From Alistipes sp. (GTDB lineage: Bacteria > Bacteroidota > Bacteroidia > Bacteroidales > Rikenellaceae), in the NCBI GenBank assembly GCA_031285345.1, contig JAITWI010000038.1:1-47513 (forward strand): DNA of 47,513 nucleotides, in the 5' to 3' direction. Position numbers and translations under genes: made by a program. Shown here one piece after another: positions 8,630 to 15,814 of the stretch. How positions within the stretch are numbered: position 1 is the stretch's first letter; every line of letters begins with the position of its first letter. The notes under the pieces were generated by a model. It was given only the letters and a program-made list of their open reading frames with translations. It did no database searches and was not told the DNA's origin.

Positions 8630-9910
8630 TTATTTTAGGATCACGCCGGAGCCGACGAGCTCGTCGCCGTCGTAGAACGCCGCGAACTGCCCGGGGGTGA
8701 CGCCCCTCTGGGGTGCGTCGAAAACTATGCGGGCGAAACCCCCGGGTCGGCCGTCCGTCGCGGAAAATTCGGCAGGTTCAGAGGAGGGTTCGACGGATCC
8801 GGCGGCGATGCTCGATTCCGAGCAAGAGCGGTCAGTTCCGGAGAAGGAACCGGCCGTCGCGGAAAATTCGGCGGATCCGGCAGAGAATTCGCCGGGCTCG
8901 GGCAGGCTCAACACCCCGCCCTGAAGCGGCTGGCGGTAGCGGATGCGCATGCTGAATCGCGCGCTTTCGCCTGGCTTGAGCGCCCTGTCCGGCCGCACCC
9001 AGTGAATTTCATCGCTTTTGATATACAGCTCGTTACGCCAAAGGCCCGGGTGACTGTCGCCCCGGCCCACATAGACTATGTTGCGCTCGACGTCGGTGGC
9101 GACCACGAACAGCGGCTCGGCCGTGCCCCCGACGCCGAGGCCTTTTCTTTGTCCTATGGTATAGAAGTGCGCGCCCGAATGTTCGCCCACCTTGATGCCG
9201 TCGGCGGGAGTGACGCCGTCCAAGGCGCCGACAAAATCGGCCGTAATCTCGATGATATCGCCTCGCCGAGCCGCCAATTTCTGCTGCAAAAACGTAGGCA
9301 GATCGACCTTCCCCACAAAGCAGATGCCCTGGGAGTCCTTGCGCTTGGCGGTGGCCAACTTTTGCTCCTCCGCTATGCGGCGCACCTGGGACTTCTGCAG
9401 CCCGCCGATCGGAAACATCGCCCGCGAGAGTTGTTGCTGAGACAGTTGGCACAAAAAATAGCTCTGGTCCTTGCCCGCGTCCAGCCCTGCCAACAGTCGA
9501 TGCATGCCGTTTTCGGCGAGTTCCACGCGGCAGTAGTGTCCCGTGGCGACATAGTCGGCACCCAGTTTCAAGGCCTCACGCAAAAAGACGTCGAACTTTA
9601 TCTCCCTGTTGCACAGCACGTCAGGATTGGGCGTGCGGCCGCGCGCATACTCGGCGAACATGTAGTCCACCACGCGGGTGCGATACTCTTCCGACAGGTC
9701 GATCCACCGGAACGGGATGCCCAACCGCCGCGCAACCAATTCGGCGAACAGCTGATCATCTTCCCACGGGCAGTCGCCGCTCAGGGTGCCCGTCGTGTCG
9801 TGCCAATTGCGCATAAACAGCCCCGTGACCTCGTGCCCCTGCTGCTTGAGGAGCCACGCCGCCACCGAGGAGTCCACCCCGCCCGACAAACCGACAACCA
9901 CCCTAGCCAT
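8630..9910 (-). CDS. mnmA: tRNA-specific 2-thiouridylase
   Basis: Inserts sulfur at C2 of wobble U34 in tRNA Lys/Glu/Gln using ATP and a persulfide relay. The PP-loop is GLSGGVDSSV at the N-terminus. The catalytic cysteines are in TPNPDVLCN and DSQGICFVG. The C-terminal beta-barrel closes with GVTPGQFAAFYDGDELVGSG. At 426 residues it is longer than the usual ~360; the excess is a Ser/Ala/Glu/Pro-rich insertion (about 8742-8908, ~55 residues) in the C-terminal barrel between VLSLPEPGE and FARIVFDAPQRG. It carries repeated GCGGAAAATTCGGC-like DNA words. Starts 6 nt after the upstream outer-membrane protein gene. Confidence 0.97.
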   Translation of the reverse strand: MARVVVGLSGGVDSSVAAWLLKQQGHEVTGLFMRNWHDTTGTLSGDCPWEDDQLFAELVARRLGIPFRWIDLSEEYRTRVVDYMFAEYARGRTPNPDVLCNREIKFDVFLREALKLGADYVATGHYCRVELAENGMHRLLAGLDAGKDQSYFLCQLSQQQLSRAMFPIGGLQKSQVRRIAEEQKLATAKRKDSQGICFVGKVDLPTFLQQKLAARRGDIIEITADFVGALDGVTPADGIKVGEHSGAHFYTIGQRKGLGVGGTAEPLFVVATDVERNIVYVGRGDSHPGLWRNELYIKSDEIHWVRPDRALKPGESARFSMRIRYRQPLQGGVLSLPEPGEFSAGSAEFSATAGSFSGTDRSCSESSIAAGSVEPSSEPAEFSATDGRPGGFARIVFDAPQRGVTPGQFAAFYDGDELVGSGVILK

Positions 9911-9916
9911 ACCCTA

Positions 9917-11173
9917 TCAGTAGTTGAACAGGCTGAACCCGGCCACCAACTCGAATGTCCTCAGAGCGTAGCTGTGGCTGCGGCTCGTGTTGAACATGTA
10001 GTTCATGCGCAAACCGAGGTAGGCCGCCTGCCGCGAGTTGATATAGTACTCCGCCCCGATGCCCACCGCCACCCCGGGCGTGAAGGTTTCGACCGACGGA
10101 TTTATATAATGTTCCTCGGGGGCGTTCCAAGCCACGTAGTCACCGAAGTTGATGTCCATAACGGGGCCCAACTCGGCGTACGGCATGATGTTCTTACGGG
10201 AGTAGGTGTTCGTGAATCTGAACATCAGGGGAACGCGGATCGAGTTGTTCTTGAATTCGGTGCCCCGTCCATAGGGATCCGGTCCGATGCCCACTATATT
10301 CGAACCGTTGTTTACCTGCCGCGAGTAGCGCACCTCGGGCTGGAACGACAGCACCTCTTCGAACGGAAAACGGGCGAACACGCCTACCGAGAAAGATAAG
10401 CCGTAGTTGTACACGTGCCGGCCGGTGCTCCCCCCGGTCCTCGTGTCGTTCATGATGGGCGATCCGGCTCCGGCGCTCACCGTCACGCCGAAAAGGTTCT
10501 TGGGGAACATCTTTTCGTTGCCGTTGACCAAGCCGTTGTAGTATCGCCCGATCATGCTCGGACGCAGCCGCCTGGGGAGTGCAATGCTGTTTTTCAACAG
10601 ATTGGAGACGGTTATTTGCGACAACTTGACATCGGCGATATCCGACCTGTTGTCACCGGCGTTAGGCGAGGCGGCGCTCAGCGCCAGCAGATAGTCCCAC
10701 ATCGGTTCCGGCTCGTCCGACGTGGTTATTTCGGCCACCAAACCGCCCTCCATGCTATACCATGTATCCTCGGGAACAACCCCCTTTTGCAAAAACAATA
10801 TCGACGTGTCGTCGTCCACCCGCTGCACCTCCTGCAGGAACAGCCTCCGTTCTCCCTCGGGCGTCTCCACCGTCGCGCTCACGAAACGCATCCTGTTCTC
10901 CAAAAATCCGTACTCCGACACATCCTCCGGGTAGAGCACCGTCTCGGGGTAGCCGCTCTGATAGGGAATCAGCATGCGCAAGGCCTGCATCTCGCCGCCC
11001 TCGGTCGAGATCCACGCGTAGTGCGCCTCGCCGTCCTTTACGTAGTACCCTTCTGAGGCGTTGGCGACATAGGTGGAGCCGCTCTGCCCGGGCAAGGTGG
11101 AGCCGCTCTGCGCAATCGCGGGCATAGTCGCCGCCGAGAGCACGATCAACAATGTGGGAAGCAGTTTTTTCAT
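9917..11173 (-). CDS. Outer-membrane beta-barrel protein (PorT-like), unknown role
   Basis: 418 residues with a cleavable signal peptide (MKKLLPTLLIVLSAATMPAIAQ). The C-terminal half has alternating strands typical of an 8-strand barrel (VGVFARFPFEEVLSFQPEVRYSR, GTEFKNNSIRVPLMFRF, YINSRQAAYLGLRMNYMF) and ends in an aromatic strand, FELVAGFSLFNY. The N-terminal half is a soluble domain I do not recognise. It is embedded between rimM and mnmA with gaps of 7 and 6 nt, so it is co-expressed with translation genes. Only the barrel class is supported, not a function. Confidence 0.72.
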   Translation of the reverse strand: MKKLLPTLLIVLSAATMPAIAQSGSTLPGQSGSTYVANASEGYYVKDGEAHYAWISTEGGEMQALRMLIPYQSGYPETVLYPEDVSEYGFLENRMRFVSATVETPEGERRLFLQEVQRVDDDTSILFLQKGVVPEDTWYSMEGGLVAEITTSDEPEPMWDYLLALSAASPNAGDNRSDIADVKLSQITVSNLLKNSIALPRRLRPSMIGRYYNGLVNGNEKMFPKNLFGVTVSAGAGSPIMNDTRTGGSTGRHVYNYGLSFSVGVFARFPFEEVLSFQPEVRYSRQVNNGSNIVGIGPDPYGRGTEFKNNSIRVPLMFRFTNTYSRKNIMPYAELGPVMDINFGDYVAWNAPEEHYINPSVETFTPGVAVGIGAEYYINSRQAAYLGLRMNYMFNTSRSHSYALRTFELVAGFSLFNY

Positions 11174-11180
11174 AATTATT

Positions 11181-12041
11181 CTAATTGTTAAGTCCTAACA
11201 AACCTTCGGGAATCGACAGGGTGATCTTTCGCCGCCGCTCGTCGACCTCAACCACGAATTCGCCCTGCGCGGGTATCAGTTCCGTTCCCGTCGTTGCTCC
11301 TCCCGCCACCGTGTCGCCTGTTGCGTGTGCCGCTGCTGCGTGCGCCGCGCCGTCGAGCTCGATCTCAAGGAGCGGGTTGAATTCGCTGTCGTGGAACGCC
11401 ACTATGCGGCCGCTATACCTCATCCCGCCCTGTCGGGGATCTGGGGCGAGACCGGAGGCACAGTCGAGGCCGGAGCCGGAACTTGAGCCGGGGTCTAAGG
11501 CGTCCTGCTCTGCTCCGATCCGATTTTCGGCGAGTAGCCTCGGGTTCGTGTTCAGGTCGGCATCGACATCCGCGTCGGTGGCCTGATTCGCATCCGTATC
11601 CGAGCCTGCGTCCAAGTCCGCGTCGGTGGCCTGATTCGCATCCGTATACGAGTCCGCGTCCGCATCGACCGCCTCCTCAATTTCCACGCTCCATCCCACC
11701 AAATCCTCGAAGTACAACTCGTCGCCATCCGGGGTGGCGTCGTCACTCTCGCCGGCCGCTCCGCCGGCATGTGCCACGTTTTGGCGAATCGAAAACTCCA
11801 ATCCCACCAACTCCGCCGCGCGACCGGCCGAGTCGATGTCGTCGAACATGGCGGTCGCACCCTTTCGGCCGCGTCTTGCAAAGATAGTAAAAAAAAGAGG
11901 AACCGTGAGTGAATCTATCTTCACAAACACGGGTTCCTCCATATTTATTTCACGCGGAAAGTCGTCGTAAAGGACAAGCGAAACCTCGCCCTTTGCCCCG
12001 AAGAGCCCCGAGACCCTTCCCGCCGTGACCGTTCTGCCCAT
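11181..12041 (-). CDS. rimM: Ribosome maturation factor RimM with acidic insertion
   Basis: Binds S19 and helps 30S head assembly. The N-terminal RimM domain (AGRVSGLFGAKGEVSLVLY, FVKIDSLTVPLFF) and the C-terminal PRC-barrel (SGRIVAFHDSEFNPLLEIELD; LIPAQGEFVVEVDERRRKITL) are both present. The protein is 286 residues against a usual ~170-180. The difference is mainly one insertion of ~80 residues (about 11436-11676), rich in Asp, Ala and Thr, replacing the short turn between EDLVGWSVE and the SGRI strand. It is partly built from a 48-nt direct repeat. A smaller Ala/Gly-rich stretch lies at 11290-11350. It lies downstream of rpsP, the classical partner. Confidence 0.93.
   Translation of the reverse strand: MGRTVTAGRVSGLFGAKGEVSLVLYDDFPREINMEEPVFVKIDSLTVPLFFTIFARRGRKGATAMFDDIDSAGRAAELVGLEFSIRQNVAHAGGAAGESDDATPDGDELYFEDLVGWSVEIEEAVDADADSYTDANQATDADLDAGSDTDANQATDADVDADLNTNPRLLAENRIGAEQDALDPGSSSGSGLDCASGLAPDPRQGGMRYSGRIVAFHDSEFNPLLEIELDGAAHAAAAHATGDTVAGGATTGTELIPAQGEFVVEVDERRRKITLSIPEGLLGLNN
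11569..11647. repeat. 48-nt direct repeat inside rimM
   Basis: A 31-nt identical block occurs at 11569-11599 and again at 11617-11647, period 48 nt (16 codons). It encodes the duplicated ATDAD / TDANQ segments of the RimM insertion, in frame. Confidence 0.95.
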
Positions 12042-12126
12042 ATAAGGAAATTATTATCTCCCTTCGCTTAACGGCACCGTCGCTTTGCGACGACTCGCCT
12101 GCTCCGGTCGATGAACTCGCATCTTA

Positions 12127-12765
12127 TCAGATGCTCGGTTCGGCAGCCTTTTCTTCCTCTGCGGGAGCTTCGACAGCTTCGGCGGCGGCCTCTTCGGCGG
12201 CAGGAGCTTCGACAACTTCGGCGGCAACCTCTTCCGCGGCGGCTTCAGCGACCTCTTCAGCTTCGGGAGCCTCTTCAGCGTTTGCGGCGGCGGCCTCGGC
12301 GGCTGCTTCGGCTTTTTTGGCGGCGATGGCTGCTGCTTTCTCTTCTTTCACTTTGGTTTCGGCGGCGGCGCGGGCCTTAGCGGCATCGCGGGCGTCACCG
12401 GCCATTTTCGAAATTTTAGCGGCACCCTTGGCGTTCTTCTCTTCGAGCCACTTGTTGAACTTGGCTTCGGCGTCGCTCTCCGAGAAAGCGCCCTTGGCCA
12501 CACCTCCCAAAAGGTGTTTTTTCATCATCACGCCCTTGTCCGAAAGGATCGCGCGGCAAGTGTCGGTGGGTTCCGCGCCTTTTTGCAACCAACTCAGAGC
12601 TTTCTCGAAGTTCAAGTCAATCGTAGCAGGATTCGTGTTCGGATTGTAGGTACCAATCTTCTCGATAAATTTACCATCACGTGGCGCCCTGCTGTCTGCG
12701 ACGACGATGTGGTAGAAGGCGTAGCCTTTCTTACCGTGCCGTCCTAATCTGATTTTTACAGGCAT
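12127..12765 (-). CDS. rpsP: 30S ribosomal protein S16 with long Ala/Glu-rich tail
   Basis: S16 is an early-assembly small-subunit protein. The conserved core is the first ~80 residues ([50 protein letters not shown]). The remaining ~130 residues are a Lys/Ala then Ala/Glu-rich tail ([20 protein letters not shown] and [13 protein letters not shown]-type blocks). Extended S16 tails are usual in Bacteroidales, though this one is long. It is the first gene of rpsP-rimM-OMP-mnmA-nuclease. Confidence 0.98.
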   Translation of the reverse strand: MPVKIRLGRHGKKGYAFYHIVVADSRAPRDGKFIEKIGTYNPNTNPATIDLNFEKALSWLQKGAEPTDTCRAILSDKGVMMKKHLLGGVAKGAFSESDAEAKFNKWLEEKNAKGAAKISKMAGDARDAAKARAAAETKVKEEKAAAIAAKKAEAAAEAAAANAEEAPEAEEVAEAAAEEVAAEVVEAPAAEEAAAEAVEAPAEEEKAAEPSI

Positions 12766-12826
12766 TACTTAAAAATAAATGAAAAGTGAAAAACTAAAAG
12801 TGAAAATTCAAAAATGTTTCGAGCGG

Positions 12827-12834
12827 CAAAGATA
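12827..12834 (-). promoter_or_regulatory. Probable -7 element for the rpsP operon
   Basis: On the minus strand the word TATCTTTG fits the TAnnTTTG consensus. It would start transcription about 55 nt before the rpsP ATG. I see no matching upstream TTTG at 19-21 nt, so the call rests on one box. Confidence 0.5.
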
Positions 12835-12868
12835 CGAAATAATTGTAACTTTCCGCCAATATCGTAAA

Positions 12869-13474
12869 TTATTCCTCTGTCGCCGCGGTTTCCGGTTCGG
12901 TCTTCGCCTCGGCGGCGTACTCTTCGTTGAGACCCTTGAGTATCTCGGCCGTAATGTCGAGCGCGGGATCGGCGTGCAACACCGGAGTGCCGCCCGAGGT
13001 CGTAAGGATCATTTTGTAGCGCAGGTCGGCGTTATACTCGGCCACATAGGTTTGGATGGCGTGCATGATCTGGTTGGTCATCACCTGCTCCTCCTCGGCC
13101 AGTTCGGTGAGTTGATTTTGGCGGTCGATCTCAAGGTTCTGCCCGCGGCGTTCAATGCCCTCTTGCATGGTGGCGAGCTGCGAGCGGGTGGCCAGACCCT
13201 TTTCCATCTTCTCCTGAAAGTCCATCACTTCGTTTTGCAGGCGGCGGGCGCGCGATTCGAGTTCGCTCTGAATCTTGGTGGCCTTGGCCTCGAACGCCTG
13301 GCTCAGGTCGACGTAGCGGCCGTAGCCGGTCACCAGCGAGTCCATCTGGATGTAGGCGATGTCGTAGACTGTTTCGACCTTGGGGGCGCCTTCGGCTGTT
13401 GCGGCGGTTGTGCCCGCGTTTTTGCAGGCTGCCATGGCGAGCGCCACGAGGGCTGCGATGAATAGTTTTTTCAT
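12869..13474 (-). CDS. OmpH/Skp-like periplasmic chaperone, lipoprotein
   Basis: 201 residues from the ATG at 13474, chosen because it gives a proper lipoprotein signal (MKKLFIAALVALAMAACKN, Cys at residue 17); an upstream in-frame ATG would place 14 unrelated residues in front. The body has the Skp pattern: a strand with AYIQMDSL, then a long charged helical hairpin (FEAKATKIQSELESRARRLQ, MEKGLATRSQLATMQEG) and a return strand ending in GLNEEYA. Members of this family hold unfolded outer-membrane proteins in the periplasm. It is divergent from ruvA, sharing a 77-nt promoter region. Confidence 0.85.
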   Translation of the reverse strand: MKKLFIAALVALAMAACKNAGTTAATAEGAPKVETVYDIAYIQMDSLVTGYGRYVDLSQAFEAKATKIQSELESRARRLQNEVMDFQEKMEKGLATRSQLATMQEGIERRGQNLEIDRQNQLTELAEEEQVMTNQIMHAIQTYVAEYNADLRYKMILTTSGGTPVLHADPALDITAEILKGLNEEYAAEAKTEPETAATEE

Positions 13475-13518
13475 TGCGTTATGTTTGATTTTAGTTTGTC
13501 CGGAAAAATTCAACAAGG

Positions 13519-13526
13519 CAAAAGTA
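13519..13526 (-). promoter_or_regulatory. Probable -7 element for the OmpH-like gene
   Basis: TACTTTTG on the minus strand matches TAnnTTTG and sits 45 nt before the ATG at 13474. No clear TTTG partner is seen upstream. Confidence 0.45.
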
Positions 13527-13539
13527 ATTAAAATATCCT

Positions 13540-13547
13540 TACCTTTG
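13540..13547 (+). promoter_or_regulatory. Probable -7 element of ruvA, almost touching the start codon
   Basis: TACCTTTG (13540-13547) is a full TAnnTTTG match only 4 nt before the ruvA ATG at 13552. If transcription starts the usual few bases after this box, the mRNA has virtually no leader. Confidence 0.55.
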
Positions 13548-13551
13548 CGTT

Positions 13552-14205
13552 ATGTATGAATTTATTTCGGGAAAAATAGCCGACCTCACGCCCGCCTACG
13601 CCGTTGTCGAGGCGGGTGGCGTGGGCTACTACCTCAACATTTCGTTGCAAACCTACGCCGAGATAGAGCGCCTCGCCGAGGTGCGGCTGTGGGTGCAGTT
13701 CATAGTGCGGGAGGACGCGCAGATACTTTACGGATTCTCCACGCGCGAGGAGCGGGAGCTGTTCCGACGCCTTGTGAGCGTGTCGGGCGTGGGCGGAAAC
13801 ACGGCGCGGATGGTGCTTTCGACCTACTCCCCGGCGGAATTGGCGGCGATAATTTCGAGTGAGAACGCCCTGCTTTTGAAAAATGTCAAGGGTTTGGGGC
13901 TCAAGACGGCCGAGAAGATTATCGTCGAGTTGCGCGACAAGATGACGGGGATCGCTTTCGGCGCGGCTTCGGGCACGGGCGCTTCGGGTGTCGGCGGCGG
14001 TTTTGGCGCGGACGCGGGTGATTCGGGCGGTTCGGCTCTTGGCGGCGTTATGGCGGGAGGCGCGATCCACGCGGAGGCTCTGGCGGCGCTGGCGATGCTG
14101 GGATTCGCGCGCGCGGCGTCCGACAAGGTGGTGCGCGCCGTGATGAAGGACGAGCCCGGCCTGGCGGTCGAGGAGCTCATCCGCCGGTCGCTCAAAAAGC
14201 TGTAA
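13552..14205 (+). CDS. ruvA: Holliday junction DNA helicase subunit RuvA
   Basis: Binds four-way junctions as a tetramer and loads RuvB. Domain I is an OB-fold (MYEFISGKIADLTPAYAVVEAGGVGYYL), domain II has two helix-hairpin-helix motifs (VSGVGGNTARMVL and VKGLGLKTAEKIIVEL), and domain III is the RuvB-binding helical bundle (ALAALAMLGFARAASDKVV). The flexible linker between domains II and III is a ~30-residue Gly/Ala/Ser-rich run (about 13960-14060). Linkers vary here in all RuvA proteins, so this insertion is tolerated by design. Total length 217 against ~190-205 usual. Confidence 0.98.
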   Translation: MYEFISGKIADLTPAYAVVEAGGVGYYLNISLQTYAEIERLAEVRLWVQFIVREDAQILYGFSTREERELFRRLVSVSGVGGNTARMVLSTYSPAELAAIISSENALLLKNVKGLGLKTAEKIIVELRDKMTGIAFGAASGTGASGVGGGFGADAGDSGGSALGGVMAGGAIHAEALAALAMLGFARAASDKVVRAVMKDEPGLAVEELIRRSLKKL

Positions 14206-14237
14206 ATCTCAAAGGACGGTTGTCGATTCCTAAAACA

Positions 14238-14729
14238 TCAATATCCGAGACGCTCCCGTTGTCGATCCGTCGGGGCGAGCGCAACAACCGACAAGAAGAG
14301 GATAAGCGCCATCACTCCGCCCATGATCAGGATAAAATTCAGAGGCCTGTCGGACCGGAATACGAAGTGGGACATAACATAGCGGAGCACCACGTATCCG
14401 ACCCCCATGCCCACGCTTGTCAAGGCGACTTTCGCCATGCGGGATCCTCGGTTCCGCTTCTTCGCGTCGGCGTCATCGCTCTGCTCCGTGCGCCCCTTCG
14501 CGTTCTCTTTCCGAAGCACGACCGTCACGAGCGGAAAAGCGACGCCGACAAGGAATAGGATCCCGATGTTGGTCTCCATCCAGGATACCGATTTCGGAGC
14601 GAGTTCGTGCGAGATTCGCCAAATGATCTTGTCGTTGCCGTCGATCAGCAAACTCCCCAGGCAATACCACAGATAGCACGCCGCTATCAGAACCACTGCG
14701 AAAAGAATGCGTTTATGAATCGGTTTCAT
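14238..14729 (-). CDS. Small membrane protein, unknown function
   Basis: 163 residues with four hydrophobic segments: RILFAVVLIAACYLWYCLG near the N-terminus, IGILFLVGVAFPLVTVVL, VALTSVGMGVGYVVLRYVM, and FILIMGGVMALILFLSVVAL near the C-terminus. A charged loop (RKENAKGRTEQSDDADAKK) separates the second and third. I recognise no family. It converges with ruvA, with 32 nt between stops and no clear hairpin there. It could be an orphan inner-membrane protein. Confidence 0.6.
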   Translation of the reverse strand: MKPIHKRILFAVVLIAACYLWYCLGSLLIDGNDKIIWRISHELAPKSVSWMETNIGILFLVGVAFPLVTVVLRKENAKGRTEQSDDADAKKRNRGSRMAKVALTSVGMGVGYVVLRYVMSHFVFRSDRPLNFILIMGGVMALILFLSVVALAPTDRQRERLGY

Positions 14730-14898
14730 AGAATACCGCTGTTTAATGGTCGAAATATTATTGTTTGGCCGTCGGCTTGGTTTTTACGCGTTTCTCGCAG
14801 GTTCGCGACCCCGCTTTCGAAGCACGACCGCAAGCTAAACAATATTCTCGAAACCTCCAAATTTTTCAACGAGCCCGGTCACCTAACCGTGCGACCTC

Positions 14899-15564
14899 TC
14901 AATAATAGCGATATTCGGCGACCGATGTGGTTGTATTGCCATTCGAAGTGTTTGTTGTGGTCATGATAACCGTTTTGTCGGAGTACGAATAAGAGTATTT
15001 TATTGCATTTCCCGAAGAATAATTATATGTGTATGATTTCATGCGACCATAGCCATCGTACTCGTAAACACAGTCGGGATCACCAAATAACCTATCCGTC
15101 TTTGACGACACATGGCCGTTCCTGGAGAACCACAACCCGTCCACGAGGAATTCGCCGCTATCGGTCGAGCCTCCGTCGTCATTCGACGATTTCAGCGCCG
15201 CCACCTCGTCTTCGAGTCGCGACACTGTCGATTCGAGCTCAGCGACGTCTGCTTTAAATAGCAACACTTCCGATTCGAGCTCCACGACGACCGTTTTCAG
15301 CCCGGACATTTCCGTTTCGAGTTCCGCCACATCTGCCGGGTGTTGCGACGCCTCCGTTTCGAGCTCCGCGACGACCGTTTTGAGCCCGGACACCTCCGAT
15401 TGCAACGCCTGTATCGCGGCCCACAACTCCTGTGTGGAGGGGTTTTCCGTAATCGGATTTTCGGTTTTCGTTTCTCCCGGCGACTCTCCGCAGGAGTTGC
15501 TGACGCTGATACCGATAAAAAATGCCGCGATCACCGAGACCGATTTCAAAGTAAATCTTTTCAT
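14899..15564 (-). CDS. Coiled-coil lipoprotein, unknown function
   Basis: 221 residues from the ATG at 15564, which opens a lipoprotein signal (FTLKSVSVIAAFFIGISVSNSC). Residues ~45-130 form a heptad coiled coil of repeated LKTVVAELETE / ADVAELESTV units; an 84-nt DNA period (copies of GAGCTCC at 15277 and 15361) equals 28 residues or four heptads. The C-terminal ~90 residues form a Tyr/Ser/Thr-rich beta domain (VYEYDGYGRMKSYTYNY). It resembles small surface or periplasmic spacer lipoproteins, probably trimeric. Role unknown. The in-frame ATG 45 nt upstream is not favoured. Confidence 0.7.
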   Translation of the reverse strand: MKRFTLKSVSVIAAFFIGISVSNSCGESPGETKTENPITENPSTQELWAAIQALQSEVSGLKTVVAELETEASQHPADVAELETEMSGLKTVVVELESEVLLFKADVAELESTVSRLEDEVAALKSSNDDGGSTDSGEFLVDGLWFSRNGHVSSKTDRLFGDPDCVYEYDGYGRMKSYTYNYSSGNAIKYSYSYSDKTVIMTTTNTSNGNTTTSVAEYRYY

Positions 15565-15753
15565 GAATACATTGGTGTTATTATAATTTAACACAACGAA
15601 GTTAAGCAATGTTTCGAGACGGTCAAATTTCCGGGGCGGTTTTACGAAAATCTCCCGGGCGTTTTTTCGCGAAACGAGCCGGGGCGGCGCAAAGGGCGGC
15701 GTGCGAAAACCATTTGTAACAGAAATGTAACAGCAAAAAGCTGTGGCAGTGGC

Positions 15754-15783
15754 TTTGTAATCCGAATTATCGTAGTATTTTTG
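15754..15783 (+). promoter_or_regulatory. Bacteroidota-type promoter of the Pit-PhoU gene
   Basis: TTTG (15754-15757) and TATTTTTG (15776-15783) are separated by 18 nt, close to the usual 19-21. The -7 box lies 31 nt before the ATG at 15815. Confidence 0.65.
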
Positions 15784-15814
15784 TAACCGAGAAAATCTTT
15801 TTTGTACAAACTAT

